Origin: Culex pipiens pallens
Taxonomy: Eukaryota > Arthropoda > Insecta > Diptera > Culicidae
Length of the DNA: 64,000 nucleotides
Direction: 5' to 3'
Assembly: GCF_016801865.2 (NCBI RefSeq)
Contig: NC_068937.1
Span: 112,755,068 to 112,819,067, forward strand
Within the stretch, counting starts at the first letter, position 1, and each line of letters starts with the position of its first letter. The notes under the pieces were generated by a model, which was not told the origin of the DNA, made no database searches, and was given only the letters and a program-made list of their open reading frames with translations. Positions 21,301 through 36,300 of this stretch are shown here, piece after piece. Both the position numbers and the translations under genes were made by a program.

Positions 21301-24300
21301 CCGTTCGGAGCATTGCCCTGCCAGATCTGCGCATCCCGATGTCCTTGGGCCGGCAGGAGCAATTTTCGCTGTTTATTCCACGTCACCGGAAGATTGCCGC
21401 CCGGCTGATCGATATCTTCATGGGTAAGCGCAGGCTAATACGGGCTCAATAGTGCCAAATTTTCTACTTCCGCAAGATTGCTTCCGAGAAAATCCCGGCA
21501 TTTCTTCGAAGTCTTTGAAGCTTCATTAATGAGGACCACGCAGCAATAAATTATAAACAGCTCAATTTTGGTCTGGGATTGCGGGAGGGTAGGGGAGGAT
21601 GTTTCGTTTTCATGGAAATCTCCTTTTTCAAAAGATGAGCATCGACTTCTGGAGGGAGAGTTTCCATCGCAACAATCGTGGTGCCCTTTTACGGCGCGAT
21701 TCGGCGAGAGTGATTTCAATAGCAATCCAATTTGCGAAACGGGCTGGTCATTAGAAATAACAAGTTGCTGTTGACACCACCAGCAGGGGAGGTACTGAGT
21801 TAAAAGAAGAATACAATGTAACATTTTGAACATACAATATTCGATCCACTCTCATTATGTCCTGTTTTCTGATAAATACTAAAAGCATGATTTTGTTTTG
21901 TCAAACAACTAGAATTTTCTATATCAACATTTTTTTCTTTCAAATTCACGTTTAACGATCAACGACTAATAGACTAATCTGTTACATTTTCCAACGATAG
22001 TACGTGATAAATACAAATATCGTTTCAAAAGCAATCTTTTCTCTTAAACACTGTTTTCATTCAAATGTTCAAGCCATGGCTCGTATTTTCAATTTTTGAA
22101 CTTTTTAATTAAATTAGAAGTTGAGCTTGCCAAGCAAGACCCTCAATTTTAACGAACTCAATTTCAACTAACTCCGATTTAACACTATATCGTAAAACCC
22201 GGGGCTTAAAAAATGTTCAATGATTTTTTTTTTTGCTTTCGAGCGTGCTTCAAAAACTCTTATCTGTGCTTGGGCAGACTTTTCTACAAAGATAGCAAAA
22301 GCCTGCATAATTATTTTTCCTTTTCTCACTGCCCTCTAATAGTTTTTTGGCGAAGCTTTTTCTACAGTTCACAGGAATAAAAATGATGCTTTCACTCCAA
22401 ACACTACCGCTGGAAAGATGTAGCCGACTTCCTGAAAGTCTGCTTTGTACTTATTGAATTCAATCTCTCTTGCCGGTCAATTTCATAAAATACCACTAAT
22501 TTGATATTTTGATGTTTTTCATTTTGAAACAAAGTGCATTTACAAAATGCATTCTGCATGCTTTCTATTCACAATTCCATGAATAAAATTTCTATTCTAA
22601 TTTAGTTTGTTTCCATTTCCTTCAGTATATAGAAAACATAGGTTTGATACAATTGGATTTTTTTCTCATTCTTAGTTTGCTATGCTTTCAGGAAATCACA
22701 CGTGAACAAAATAAAAAATGCTTGTGTTTGTATAAAATAATACATAAAAAACACAGTCTGTCGAATTTAATTCTTTTCAGTGAGTGATTTTAAATAGTAA
22801 CAGTAAATTGAGCTTCGGTTTACACAGAACATATATTTTTTACTCACAGTTCGTTAACTTGGTTACGTTTTCATTTCTTTTGAAATTTGCTTCCAGTTAC
22901 GTGATCAGATTTTTTATTCCACCCAAATTCCTAACCCGCAAAGTTCAACTGCGGGCCATCGTGTAAGATTAATCTTTGAAGCAAAATTCCGTCCTGTTGT
23001 GCAAACAGACCCAAATGCCAGTCATAAGTAATCCTCTCAAAAGACTTTCTCGAACCAATCCATCCGCTGCACAGGTAAGCATACACCTCTCTAAAGTTAA
23101 GGAAATTGGTTATGGTCTCGTTTCAACAAAATTCCAACATTTCAAAAAGCTAGCTGTATACTAGCGTGGTTCACGGATATATGAAAAAGACTAAAGTGTT
23201 CAATTTCGTTTGCATCAATCGGAATTTTAAAGTACTATGACCCCAGAAGCTAGCCAGAAATTTTGAGCTTATTTGGTTAAGGTCCAGTTTTGATCTTTAG
23301 TGTGGAACATTAATCAATTTACTATGGAGAGTTGTAGCTATTTACATCTATTCTAAAGTTTCTTAAAGGTTTTGATCCGGAAAACAACTATGTGGAACAT
23401 TGCAAAGTGCTAGGAATTGCTCCGGAAAAGATACAGGATGTTTTTTGGAGTTAACTTTTTTCGGCAAAATTTCAAAATATCTGGATTTTTTTTTAATGTC
23501 CAATAAACCAAATTTCCAGTTTTTGGTCCAGGCAAAAACTGAAAATTTGGTTTATTGGACACTTTCAAAAAAAACTCCAGATATGCTCAAAAAATTAGCC
23601 TGTATCTGTTCGGGATTAATTCCTAGCGCTTTGCAATATACTACAATTTTTTTCCCGGATCAAAACCTATAAGAAAACTATTACATGATAAAATGTTATC
23701 GGATTGAGGATAACTTTAAATAAGAAAAGAGAAATAAATCTATTAAATTTATTGAAATTCCATTCTAACTTCAGATCTAAACTGGAGCAACTAAACCTTA
23801 ACCAAATCAGCTCAAATTTTCAAGCTAGTTTTTGGGTCTTAGTACTTCAAAATTCCGGTTGATGCAAACGAAATTGAACACTTTTGTATTTTTCATATAT
23901 CCGTGAACCACGCTACTGTATACCTACTAGTGCAGCAAAGCTTATCCGATGTTGGATTTGTCTGCTCTGAAAAGTGCATTCCAGAACTGAAGCCGTGCGT
24001 TACCCGGTTCTTCTTCATTTTTTCATCAACCTTGCAAGGTTCTACACAAATATCTGCAAGAAGATTTTGCACGTGATTCTGCGTCGTACTCTGATGATGT
24101 TTTGGTAGAGATTTTTTTTTTATCTCTCGTCAACTTTTGAGGATGCAAACTTGTTTGAGTTTCATCCACTTTCGTCAATTTTTTGGCAACTTTTTACTCG
24201 ATGTTCACCCACGTCAGGGCAATACTGGAAAGGTGCATAGCTGAAATTTTGCATAATGTAGATTCCTCGTATGTTTCAATTTTGGGTAATCATAAATCGG

Positions 24301-27300
24301 ACATATTTCATTCCCATATTGAGCGTATTCCCGAAAAAGCCACGCGGCATACCAGCCTTGAAACGACGCGCCGCACTTTCGGCAAATGCGCGCTGTCAGA
24401 TCCCATACTGCGCGTTTTGTTTTTGTTGATCTTCTTCTTCAAATTGCATGGCAATGTTGCCGGGTATGAGAAATGGACATCCGAGTGGAAAACAGTCCTC
24501 ACCCATCCAAGTTGATAACAGTCCTCATACTGTGAGTTAAAAATTACAGTTATCAGATTAAAAGAAAAAAGCTCGCGATCGGAGAAGGTTTGCCCATCTA
24601 AAATCAAAACAAAATTGTCAATGTTGAGAGCGGAGCCCAAGATTTTGAGTCAGTACGAGTAGTAAAAAAACAAACATAATCCACCTATGTGGTTGGAGCC
24701 TTCCTCACTTATTACCAACAATGGCTGATATGATGGAATTGTACAAAAAATTCATCTATTTTTTAGATCCGGAATAAAAAAGTACATCAATATCACTTAA
24801 GTGGGCATATCTCGAGACAGGGTTGCCAGATCTTCATTATTTTAGGCTCGTTGGAAATGTCTTTTGATAACCTAACCAACGATGGGTCGGATGATGGACC
24901 CGGACATAGTTTACATACATTTGAGTGAGATCCGGATATATGTGAAAACACATTTTTATACATAACTTTTGAACTATTTATCGAAACTTCAATCTGTATA
25001 AAACTCGATCTATGGGACCCTAAACCAAGTCGAATGCAACAGGTTCGGGTCAAATCGGTTCAGCCAGTGCCGAGAAACATGAGCTAGTTTGTTGGTCACA
25101 TTCATACATACACACACACATACACACACACATACACACAGACATTTGTTCAGTTTTCGATTCTGAGTCGATATGTATACATGAAGGTGGGTCTACGACG
25201 TTTTTATACAAAGTTCATTTTTAGAGCAGGATTATAGCCTTACCTCAGTGAGGAAGGCAAAAAGTCTTATATAGACGCAGTCGTGCTATTTTGTCGCACT
25301 CGTCATCTCGACGTACCGAGAAAAACGCGTTTAATGTTTGACCTTGAATTAAAACAATCACGTTTTGTTTGGCTAACCGTTCTGAGCATAGTCCCGAAGT
25401 TGAATTTGGTTGCCGAAGTCCCGAGTAAGGATTGTCGCACTTACATCAATTTTAAGGGTGGTGTGTCAAGATAGCACGACAGGATTTAACTTCCTTTTAT
25501 ATGAAAAGTGAGAACAATGCAGCATTTTTGGTTTTAATGAATATTTCAGGATTGAAATTGAATTTGTGAGATCTGTGAAGGTCAAAAGTTGAAGTATTTT
25601 GACTACTTTTTTAAACTTTGTATACATACTTGCCGTTGGCTGAATTTGATAATCACCTGATATCCTATTCCAACTGCAACGAAAAGAAACCCCTGACAGG
25701 CAGCTCATATTTCATGTTATTTTCCACCGTCACTTTTGCCAAATCTCAGAGCGTGGAGCAATCAGCATCACGTCACACAAAATGGGTTTTCTGGGATCTA
25801 ATAGTTCTAGTTCGCAAACAAGCTCTGCATAAAGTTGCATCGCGACACGTGGAAATCTGGAGCAACATTTTAAAAAGGCGGATAAGCATTTTGACAGGCA
25901 GAACAATTTTTTTAAACAATACCTGGGAATTTACAAAATTATTCTGGCTGTCAAAATGCTCACGCGCTTTTTTCAAATGTTTCTCCCGAAATGTGACTTC
26001 ATCGGAACGAGCCCGAATTGCGCCGCAAAAATTGTGCTGACACGTGGAAATGCTAGGAAAATTTTATTTCCAACGACTGCACGAATCACACCAAATTGAT
26101 GTGCTTCTTTTGAAAAACATAGGTATGGTTTCATGTTTTCCTGCGAGGAAAAAAAATGATTGCAAATATCATATCGTTTTATTTTTACATTTAATGGGAA
26201 GCTTATTAAGGCCTTAAAGCCCAATACAAATAACAGCTTAATGACGCCTTGAACATTATGTTACTTTATACATTAAAACTGGATGAGATAAGTTAATATG
26301 CAAATAAAGATGAAAAAAGATGCCATCACATCTAATTACAGCGTGAACCAATCAGCTCAATTTGGTGGTTAAGAATCCTCAGCCAGGTTCCGTGTTTATA
26401 ACGAAGGCCTTATTAAGTTAAAGAAAAATAGATATAGGGGAACAGCATCTAATTCCAGCGTGCCTCTAATGTTGGCAGGTCAGAACTTTGACATTGAATT
26501 AAAGCTAATTAAAAGCGTTTTCAACTGAAATCGAGTGATAAAAAGCTCAATAAGAAGTGAGCATGCATGTTTCTATCGAAAGTTTTACAAAATTAGTTGT
26601 TTAAATAGTGAAAATCAGCACGAGGTCGCAGCCGCCACTGAAAATGTGCCACCCTGCGGCAACGTTCTGGACCGACTCCTACTCGATGAACGCAGCTGCC
26701 AAATTGAAATCAACCTCATCAGTAGGACCTGATGGAATCCCCTCCAGTATCCTGAAAAAGTGCATCCAATGCCTGCTGTCCCCACTACGATTCCTGTTCC
26801 AGCACTCTCTCGACAAAGGGGTTTTTCCGGACCTGTGGAAAACTGCTTTCATGTTTCCAGTCTATAAAAAGGGAAACAAACGTGACATCGACAACTACCG
26901 GGGGATTTCGGCGCTTTGCGCTGTCTCCAAACTGTTCGAGCTCGCTGTGCTCGACCTGGTGTTTTTTCACTGCAAGCAACAGATCTACGCTGAGCAACAT
27001 GGCTTCATGCCGGGACGTTCGACTACATCGAACTTGCTGACCTTCACCACCTACCTGACCAAGGGGCTAGCTAGTCGAAGTCAAACCGACGTAATCTATA
27101 CTGATCTCTCCGCAGCCTTCGACAGGCTCAACCATGACATCGCGATCGCTAAGCTCGAAAAACTAGGGTTTAGTGGCAGTTTGCTCAGTTGGTTTCAGTC
27201 CTATCTTTCCAGACGAACAATCAGTGTGAAGATCGGTGAATGCGTCTCGCTGCTATTCCTCGCCTACTCCTGTGTAGCGCAAGGAAGTCACTTGGGGCCT

Positions 27301-30300
27301 CTTATATTCTTGCTCTACTTTAATGACAGCAATTTTGTACTGGATGGACCAAGACTCGCTTATGCCGACGACTTGAAGATCTTCCGGTACGTGAACTCAA
27401 CGGATGACGCTGAACTACTTCAACAGCAGCTGGATAAATTCACCGACTGGTGTGCCACAAACCGCATGACCTTAAATCCTCAGAAGTGTTCCGTTATATC
27501 GTTCACCAGGAAGCTCAGGCCGATCACGCACAACTACACGCTCCTCGGAACAACCGTCCCGCGGGTCGAATGCATAAACGATCTCGGAGTGCTGCTAGAC
27601 GCGAAGCTCACGTAAAAGAATCACGTCGCATACATCGTTGCAAAAGCCTCAAGACTGCTTGGTTTCATATTTCGTGCGACCAAAAAGTTTACCGACGTCT
27701 ACTGCCTGAAGTCATTGTACTGCGGCCTTGTTCGGTCAACCCTCGAATACAGTTCCGTGGTGTGGAATCCCTGGTACCAGAATAGCTCGGAGAGGATTGA
27801 GAGCGTGCAGCGACGATTCATTCGTTTCGCACTCCGCTTGCTTCCATGGAGTGACCCCCACCGTCTCCCAAGCTACGAAAGCAGATGTAAGCTAATCCAT
27901 CTGGACTCTTTGGCTGTTCGTCGCAACGCCGCACGTGTAACCGCTGTTGCCGACCTGCTCACATCAAGGATTGATTGCCCCTCCCTACTCGGTGAACTGA
28001 ATCTGCAAGCTAGATCTCGTGTGCTGCGCGGAGGTGCCTTCTTCCGAATCCCACTAGAAGCTGCCAACTACAGTGCACATGGCTCCATCATCGGACTTCA
28101 ACGGACCTTCAATCGAGTAGCCTCAATTTTTGATTTTAATGTGTCACGTGATGTTTTGAAAAAGCAATTTTTAGAGTTTTTTAGATGTAATTAAAGTATT
28201 ATTGTGTAACATAGTCACAGTATCATTGGGGCCGTTGGTGGCCTGTTGATTCTTAATAAACAAACAAACAAACAAAAAAAATTGGATGGAGTTAGGAGCG
28301 AGTGCTTAACCTGCCAAACAAACAAGAATTTCCCCTACACTGAAAAAAATGATGGTAATATTCATCAGGGAATGGTGAATGATTTTCAACATTCCAAAAT
28401 TCTACTTTTTTATGTGTGGTTATGAAATGGTAACTACCATCTTCAATACACAAAAAATATGGTAATATTCATCAGGAAATGGTGACAGATTTTGCGTCAA
28501 AAAATATAATGTTACCTCAGAAAATGATATTTTTTTATGTAATATTACTCAAAAAAAGTAAAATATAAAACCTACCAAATTTTCAACATTCAAAAATTCA
28601 ACTTTTTTTCTGTGTAGGTATGCGCAACATCGACGACCTGCAGAGCTGTGCCGTGTTTGCGCGGGACCGCATCAATCCGTACCTCTTCAACTATGCCCTG
28701 TCGGTGGCACTGCTGCACCGTCGGGACACCAAAAATCTGGACATACCGTCGATCGTGGAGGTCTTCCCGGACAAGTACATCGACTCGAAGGTGTTTGAGC
28801 AGGTCCGTGAGGAGGCCACTGTTGTGCCTGAGGGCATGCGAATGCCGATCGTCATCCCGAAGGATTTCACGGCGTCGGACCTGGATGAGGAGCACCGGCT
28901 GTGGTACTTCCGGGAGGACATTGGCGTGAATTTGCACCACTGGCACTGGCATCTGGTATATCCTTTCGATGCCTCGAACCGAGCCATTGTGGACAAGGAC
29001 CGTCGTGGAGAGCTGTTTTACTACATGCACTCGCAGCTGATCGCTCGGTACAACTTCGAACGGCTGTGCAACCGACTTCAGCGCGTGAAGCGATTGAACA
29101 ACCTCCGTGAACCGATCGCTGAAGGATACTTCCCCAAGCTGGACTCGCTGGTCGCCAGCAGAACTTGGCCCGGTCGTGTGGACAATGCCGTCATCAAGGA
29201 TCTGAACCGTGAGCTGGACCAAATCAAGCAAGACGTGGCCGACGTAGAGCGTTGGATTGACCGTATCTACGAGGCCGTCCACCAGGGCTTCGTCGTGGAC
29301 GAGTCCGGCAATCGGATCTTCCTGGACGAGGAAAAGGGCATCGACGTCTTGGGCAACATCATCGAATCATCGATTCTATCACCAAATCGACAACTGTACG
29401 GAGACATGCACAACGCAGGTCACGTGTTCTTGTCGTACACGCACGATCCGGACCACCGCCACCTGGAGTCTTTCGGGGTGATGGGTGACGTGGCCACGGC
29501 CATGCGCGATCCAGTGTTCTACCGGTGGCACGCGTACATTGACGACATCTTCCAGGAGCACAAGATCAAGCTGGCACCGTACAGCAAGCAACAGGTACGA
29601 CGTACGAATGTCATTATTGCGCCAACACATCCATTTTTCAGCATTTCTTTACAGCTGACGTTCGAAGGAATTTCGGTGACGGGAATTGCCGTCAAGTCGG
29701 AAGGTGCTCCGGATAACGTGATGCACACATTCTGGCAGCAGTCGGATGTGGACCTATCCCGCGGCATGGACTTTGTCCCGAGGGGAAACGTTTACGCCAG
29801 GTGAGTTTTGATTTGATTGGGATTAATGAGAAATGTATGCATCGCTGTCTGTTTGAGTGCATTTAATTATGAACGCAACCCCATAAATTGGTTGGACATG
29901 CAAAATACTTAATTACGTCCAGATTATTTACATACCAGGCAAAGGACTCAAAAGTCGTTAAGGATTAATCTACTTTTTTTACGTTGTACCTACTTGGGGC
30001 ACGCTCATTTGATGCATAATTCTGCTTCAAAACTTTGCTATCTTTAGCTAATTTCTTCGGTAGCGCATTTCAGTCTGATGGAAATGGAAATTAAACCTCA
30101 CTACTAAGTTACAGTTGGATCGAATTACAGTTCCAAAGTAAAGGTGCTATAAATTACCAATCAGTCGTGATGAATTGGGTTTCTGTGACATCACCTATAA
30201 ATCCAATCAGCAGAAATATAATTATCGAAAACACCATGCGTAAAATTAACAACAAGAATTACGTGGCGTGGCCAAGCTGAAACATAAATCAACTGGGCCA

Positions 30301-33300
30301 TATTACTCAACTGATATTTTTTTAAAATTAGTTGAACCCTTCCCATTTCCCCTACATTAAATATGCTAACATAAAAACAAGTTTACTTAAATATATTTTG
30401 GGTGAAATTTGAGCAGTTAAAGGATACACTCTGATGAAACACGTTAATTAGACCATGTCCACCAGCATCCCACATAACTGCTGTTTAATGACCAAGTTGA
30501 TGCAAATTTACCACCACAAACTAGTGGCCACATGAAATAAATCAAATTCTAATTAATGCGGTGAGACAGTGTAACACCGTGGAGGGTTCATCCTACTGAG
30601 GCAAACATCCCCCTCTGGAACCGGAAATTAACCCCACGTGTTGGTGTGCGAAAGTGGGTGTGAAACAGTCTAAATGGTTCCAGATGGCGCTGAACAGTGT
30701 AAATATCGAATGTTTTCCCAAATGTGTAACAGAACCTGAAGCGTAAAATGCAGATTTGATCTGGTTTTAGTAGCAACGCCGAACGGCTTGTTAAATTAAT
30801 TATATAAGGACAATCGAACACTGGAACACATATAGGGAAAAACTCGGGGAATGAAAGCTTAACGTTTTTTTGTGCGTTCTGGAATGCTTGTTGTGCATTG
30901 GATAAATCGATTGGAGAGATGCCAATTTACAGAGCTGGCAAAACATCTGTTGCATTTGCTGGATGACCTTTTTTGTCGAGCGTGAGAGCAGAAAAAAGGG
31001 ACCATGTCACGATCTGTTAGCAACAGATTATTCAAATTGGAGCCAATTGGGTATGCGGGGACAGAACCGATGGGATGGAAATCAATTTGTCAAAATTTAC
31101 ATTTCCAATTGAATTACAAGTTCTGTTGGCTTTAAGATCTGGCGGGGGATAAGCTCAAATGTTATATTGTTAAACAAGGACACCGTTTTAATGAATTGGA
31201 CACCTTTTGAGGACCCGAAGTTTATGACAAGCTGGAGATGGGTTATATTTAAATTCAATAGTCATTTCGAAATGCTTATTTCATTTCCTTCCCTCTACAT
31301 TTACTAATCCATTGAAAAACAATTCAAATGTGGACAGGTAGTTCGACAAATGTCAGTTCCTATATTAGAGTTATTTACAAGCAAAGAATAGATTTAATTT
31401 TTTGGAATCGTCCACTTTACACTCGTTCAAAGTACGTGCTCAACGTTATGGAGTGCTGTACTAGCTACCCTGAAGTCATAGGAATTTAATTGATAAAGTT
31501 TTTCTCGCCCCCGTCCTAGTTTTCATCTACGGGAACGACAAACACCATAAAATTAATGAAAACTGTATTCCAAGTTCAAGAATGCACTTCAAATGGAAAT
31601 TTTCGCATCAATTTCCAATTATAGCACGCTCCGTTACCATACTCGACACCATTTCTCAACGATTGTTATATCTTTTCCCCGCCCACGACAGGTTCACTCA
31701 CCTTCAGCACGCTCCATTTATTTTCACCATTCAAATCGACAACGACTCCGACGCCCAACGAATGGGCTTCGTGCGCATCTTTATGGCGCCGAAGAACGAC
31801 GAACGTGGCCAGCCGATGCTGTTCCGCGACCAGCGACTGTTTATGGTCGAAATGGACAAGTTCTTGGTGGCACGTGAGTTTTTAGTTTATAGCACGCCGC
31901 CATTATGGCAACACTTTTTGACGTTTAACGATTAATTTCAGTGCGTCCCGGTTCGAACCGAATCCGGCGCCGATCGACCGAGTCCACCGTGACGATTCCG
32001 TTCGAGCGGACGTTCCGCAACCTTGAAGTCGGCCGGCCAGAAGCGGGAACGCCCCAGGAGGAAGCTTTCAACTTCTGCGGCTGCGGATGGCCCGCGCACA
32101 TGCTCGTTCCGAAGGGGCTCCCCGAGGGTTTCCCCACCGAGCTGTTCGTGATGGTTTCCGACTACGAGGAGGACCGCGTCGTGCAGGATCTGGTCGGAAC
32201 GTGCAACGATGCCGCCTCCTACTGTGGCGTGCGCGATCGGCTCTATCCGGACAAGAAGGCGATGGGCTATCCGTTTGACCGGTTGGCGCGCACCGGAGTG
32301 GACCGACTGGCGACGTTCTTGACACCGAACATGGCCGTACAGGCGGTGAACGTCATCCATATCGACAAAACGGTTCAGCGGACCTAGGATTTTGGAGATG
32401 TCCTATTTCAATTTTTTTTAACAAATCTTTCGGAAAATGATTTTTTATGGCTCATTGTTATCCTATATTCAAGCAAATATATCAAATTTATATTCAACTA
32501 TGCAATTACATATGATATTATCACAATCGGCTCCTGGGTATACATAATACAAAGAAAATCCCTGATCCAAGCTAACTAAAGAAAATATTAAAAAAATTAT
32601 ATGATTCAATTCAACTGTTTTTTAGACGAATGATTAAAACTCGCATGCACCACCTGCACAATCAGCTGTTAAAGGTATTTTTTTTCAATTCCGGTTCTGT
32701 TAGCTGACCTATACAATCTACCCCGCAAGCCAAAATGTCATGCTGACACTTACAATTTGCAACAATGTTCCATTTGACTAGTGTTGCGTAAATTTGCAAG
32801 CTGCTTAACCGGAATAATTACGTTTGCAAAATGGTTTCTGATTGATTTTGAAACTCACTTTGCACTCACACCCACAACAACATCGAATCCATTAAATCTG
32901 ACATCATCAAAATAACTCGGAGGCCCCAGAAGCCAATGGGCCATTTCCGGTGGTCGTGTTAGAGCTCACGTAATTAACGATGTGTGAAATGTGGGGCTTT
33001 GGTTTGCGTTTGGCAGCGTACGGTACCGTCAAACCCCTTTATCCCGATGATGATGATGATGACGATGATTTCGATATTATCTTTCCACTGTTTGCCATGC
33101 AAATATCAACTGCAAATGATAGCTTGTTACCAGGAGCAGTTCTTGAGCTAGTGTTGGAAGAGGATTTCACATTAGCAATTTGTAATAAATCTTTGTCAAC
33201 TCAAACAAAATCGGAAGAAGTTGTCCAGAGTCCTCTTTGATTTTCGTGAATCCATACTTTGTTGTATGGTCCCTGATTTCAATGTCTTGAGGCGAATCAG

Positions 33301-36300
33301 TAGTACGAATCCATTAAAATTTTCTTTTTCGAATATTTAGGAAAAGCCCCTTTTGTACTTAACATTTGATCTATAGTATGCATATAATATTCAAATCATT
33401 ACATTAAAAAAAACAACTGGGTTCAATGGGAAACCAAACAAAAGCGATTACGACCGATTTGGCTTAAATCGGTTCAGCAAATTGAGAGCAAACTGAGATG
33501 ATTTTTCACCAAACGCCAAAGTGTCCGAAACTATTTGTAATTCGTAGAAAAAACTCTCAGTCGGATACATTTAATTTTGCTAAAGTTACAGCCATTTAAA
33601 ACATACTCAAAAAAAAAAAAAAAAAACCAAAAAGGCTCCTAAGACTATTTATTGCTTTTTTAAAATCGAAATTAATTAATTAAAATCGATCTCATTAAGC
33701 CTGTTCTCCAAATTATTTTCCAATCCCGGAAACGTCTTGTTACAAAAATCGTCCTTTACAAAAAAAGATCAACCTGTTTTGGGCAAAGTTCACAGAATAA
33801 AATGCTTGTTTTAACTGCGGAAGCCGCTGCGGCTGCTAACGAGACCCGTTTCCGGTGCGGGAAGCCGCATTGAAACGATTAGAAAGGCAAATGTTCTGCT
33901 GGATGGAAAGACTGGCTGTTACACCCCAGTCAGTTTTGGAATATTGATGAGCGCTTAGCGGGAATTTTGTCTTCCGAGAGCATCGTGATTGGATTTTCCA
34001 GCTGTCGATTTTACGACGCATAATTTCGCCTTTAAAGCTGTGCTTTTTGGAAGTGCGGTTATTGAAAATATGTGTAGCTCAGTGGTTTTATGACTGGCGA
34101 TTTCGATTCCAATAACATAACACTAACCCGTTCCAGTGCCCAAATCCGCTTCCCGGCTTTACGCACTCGCGTCATTTTTGCGTACTTCATTTTACAAATT
34201 AACAACACCTTTCTGCCATGTACGTGAGGAATTTACGAGTCGCCTATATTGCACGCTAGGGTTACCAACGCCGTTCAACTTTTCCGGGAAGTCAAAGGAG
34301 CCCACTGCACTGCCAACCCTACTGCGTTGAATCGTTGAATTCTTGTACGGATTCTCCCTTCATTCCTTCACTCACCGCAACCTTCTTCTACATCACTTGG
34401 CTTATCGCCAAGGGAGCTCGAAAAAATATGCTGCCATCAGACGTTGGGGATATCGGATTACAGGGCCTTTTTGGGGCCGTCCAGCCGATGATGTTGTTCA
34501 CGCACTTCATCAACGAGCCCTCTCCTAATTTGTTAAGGTGCATTTCTGGCTTCCAAGGAATGTGCGCTGCGTCGTCCCGTTGGCGGCTTGTGGTGGGAAC
34601 CGAATGAAACCACACATTTTTGCTGTTGGCTCAGAGACAGGTGGATTCTGCATTTGGACTTTCTCCTTATTTCACAATACATTGCTGTTATCAACAACTC
34701 TGAGTTCCTCAATCTGTCTGCAGAACTTTTACAGCTAGTTGGATGCATCCACTTGTCTGTGTAGTCCCAAAGGTATCGATTACCTTAGGTTATGAATGAG
34801 CCGGTGCACCACGGTGACGACAGCACACAACAGTCCGTGTTCGATCGTCGAGTAGTTCGGTAGCGTCTGGATTATGCAACAACGCTGAACAATGTCTGCG
34901 GCCTGCATCGCTCTGACCAGCATGGTCAAGACCACTAGCGCAACGCCGCTCGGAAGTGGCAACAAGAAGAAGACCACTTCCGCGTCGGTCAACAGTACGA
35001 CGGAAAGCTTCGAGTCGCCACCGGTGCTGCCACCGGTGTCCTGCGTATCTCCCGGCACGGGAACGGCAACTCATCCCATGGGCGGTTCCCGTTGTTACCA
35101 GTCTTCACTGCGGAGCTACAATAAGTGGTCACCAACGGAGCAAGGGGCAACGCTGGTTTGGCGCGATTTGTGCGTCTACGCGACGGGTCAGAGTGGCGGT
35201 GGGCTGTCCGACCGAGGACCGATCAAACGGATCATCAACAACGTGAGTGGAGCGGTTACACCAGGCACGTTGATCGCGCTGATGGGTTCCAGCGGAGCGG
35301 GCAAGAGTACGATGATGTCGGCGCTGGCCTACCGGACGCAACGTGAGAAGCCTTACAAAATGTATGATTTGTAACTTGACTGAAAAATTTTCTTGCAGCG
35401 GGAACCATCGTGCAGGGGGACGTTCTGGTCAATGGACAACCGATTGGGCCGTACATGTACCGATTGTCCGGGTTTGTGCACCAGGACGATCTGTTCGTGG
35501 GATCGCTGACGGTCAGCGAGCACATGTACTTCATGGCGAAGCTTAAGCTCGATCGAGGTGTGAGTAAAGCTTCCGTTGAACGGCTAATTCAGGAACTGCT
35601 GGAACGAACCGGTCTAGCCAAGTGTGCCGATACCCGAATCGGTGAAGTTGGTGAGGGTAAGATGCTATCCGGTGGTGAGAAGAAACGTTTGGCGTTCGCA
35701 ACGGAACTTCTGACCAAGCCGACGATTCTGTTTTGCGACGAACCGACCACCGGACTCGATTCGTTCTCCGCGCAAAATCTGGTGTCTACGCTGCAGTTGC
35801 TGGCGAAGCGTGGAACGGCCATCATCTGTACTATCCACCAGCCGTCCAGTCAGCTGTTCTCCATGTTTGACCAAGTGATGCTGCTTGCCGATGGCCGTGT
35901 GGCCTACGCCGGAAAGCCCAACGATGCGCTGGGATTCTTCGAACAGCACGGCTACAGCTGTCCGTCGAACTACAATCCAGCCGAGTTTCTCATAGGAGTG
36001 CTTGCTACTGCCCCCGGTTACGAGAAAGCTTCTCAACGATCGGCCCATCGACTGTGCGATCTGTTCGCCGTTAGCGAAGCGGCCGGTCAGCGAGATGTTC
36101 TGATCAATCTGGAAATGCATATGGCGGAAACGGGCGACTTCAAAGTAACCGAAGAGTCGCATCTATCCAGAAGGCCACTTTGGATACACACGCTGTATTG
36201 GTTAACCTACCGTTCGTTCCTGACGGTAGTTCGTGATCCCACCGTGCAATATCTGAGACTGCTGCAAAAGATCGTAGGTATTCCTTAACTCAAATCATCA

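Noticed and set aside
28590..29282. 230-codon minus-strand open frame
   Set aside because: It is the antisense shadow of prophenoloxidase exon 2.
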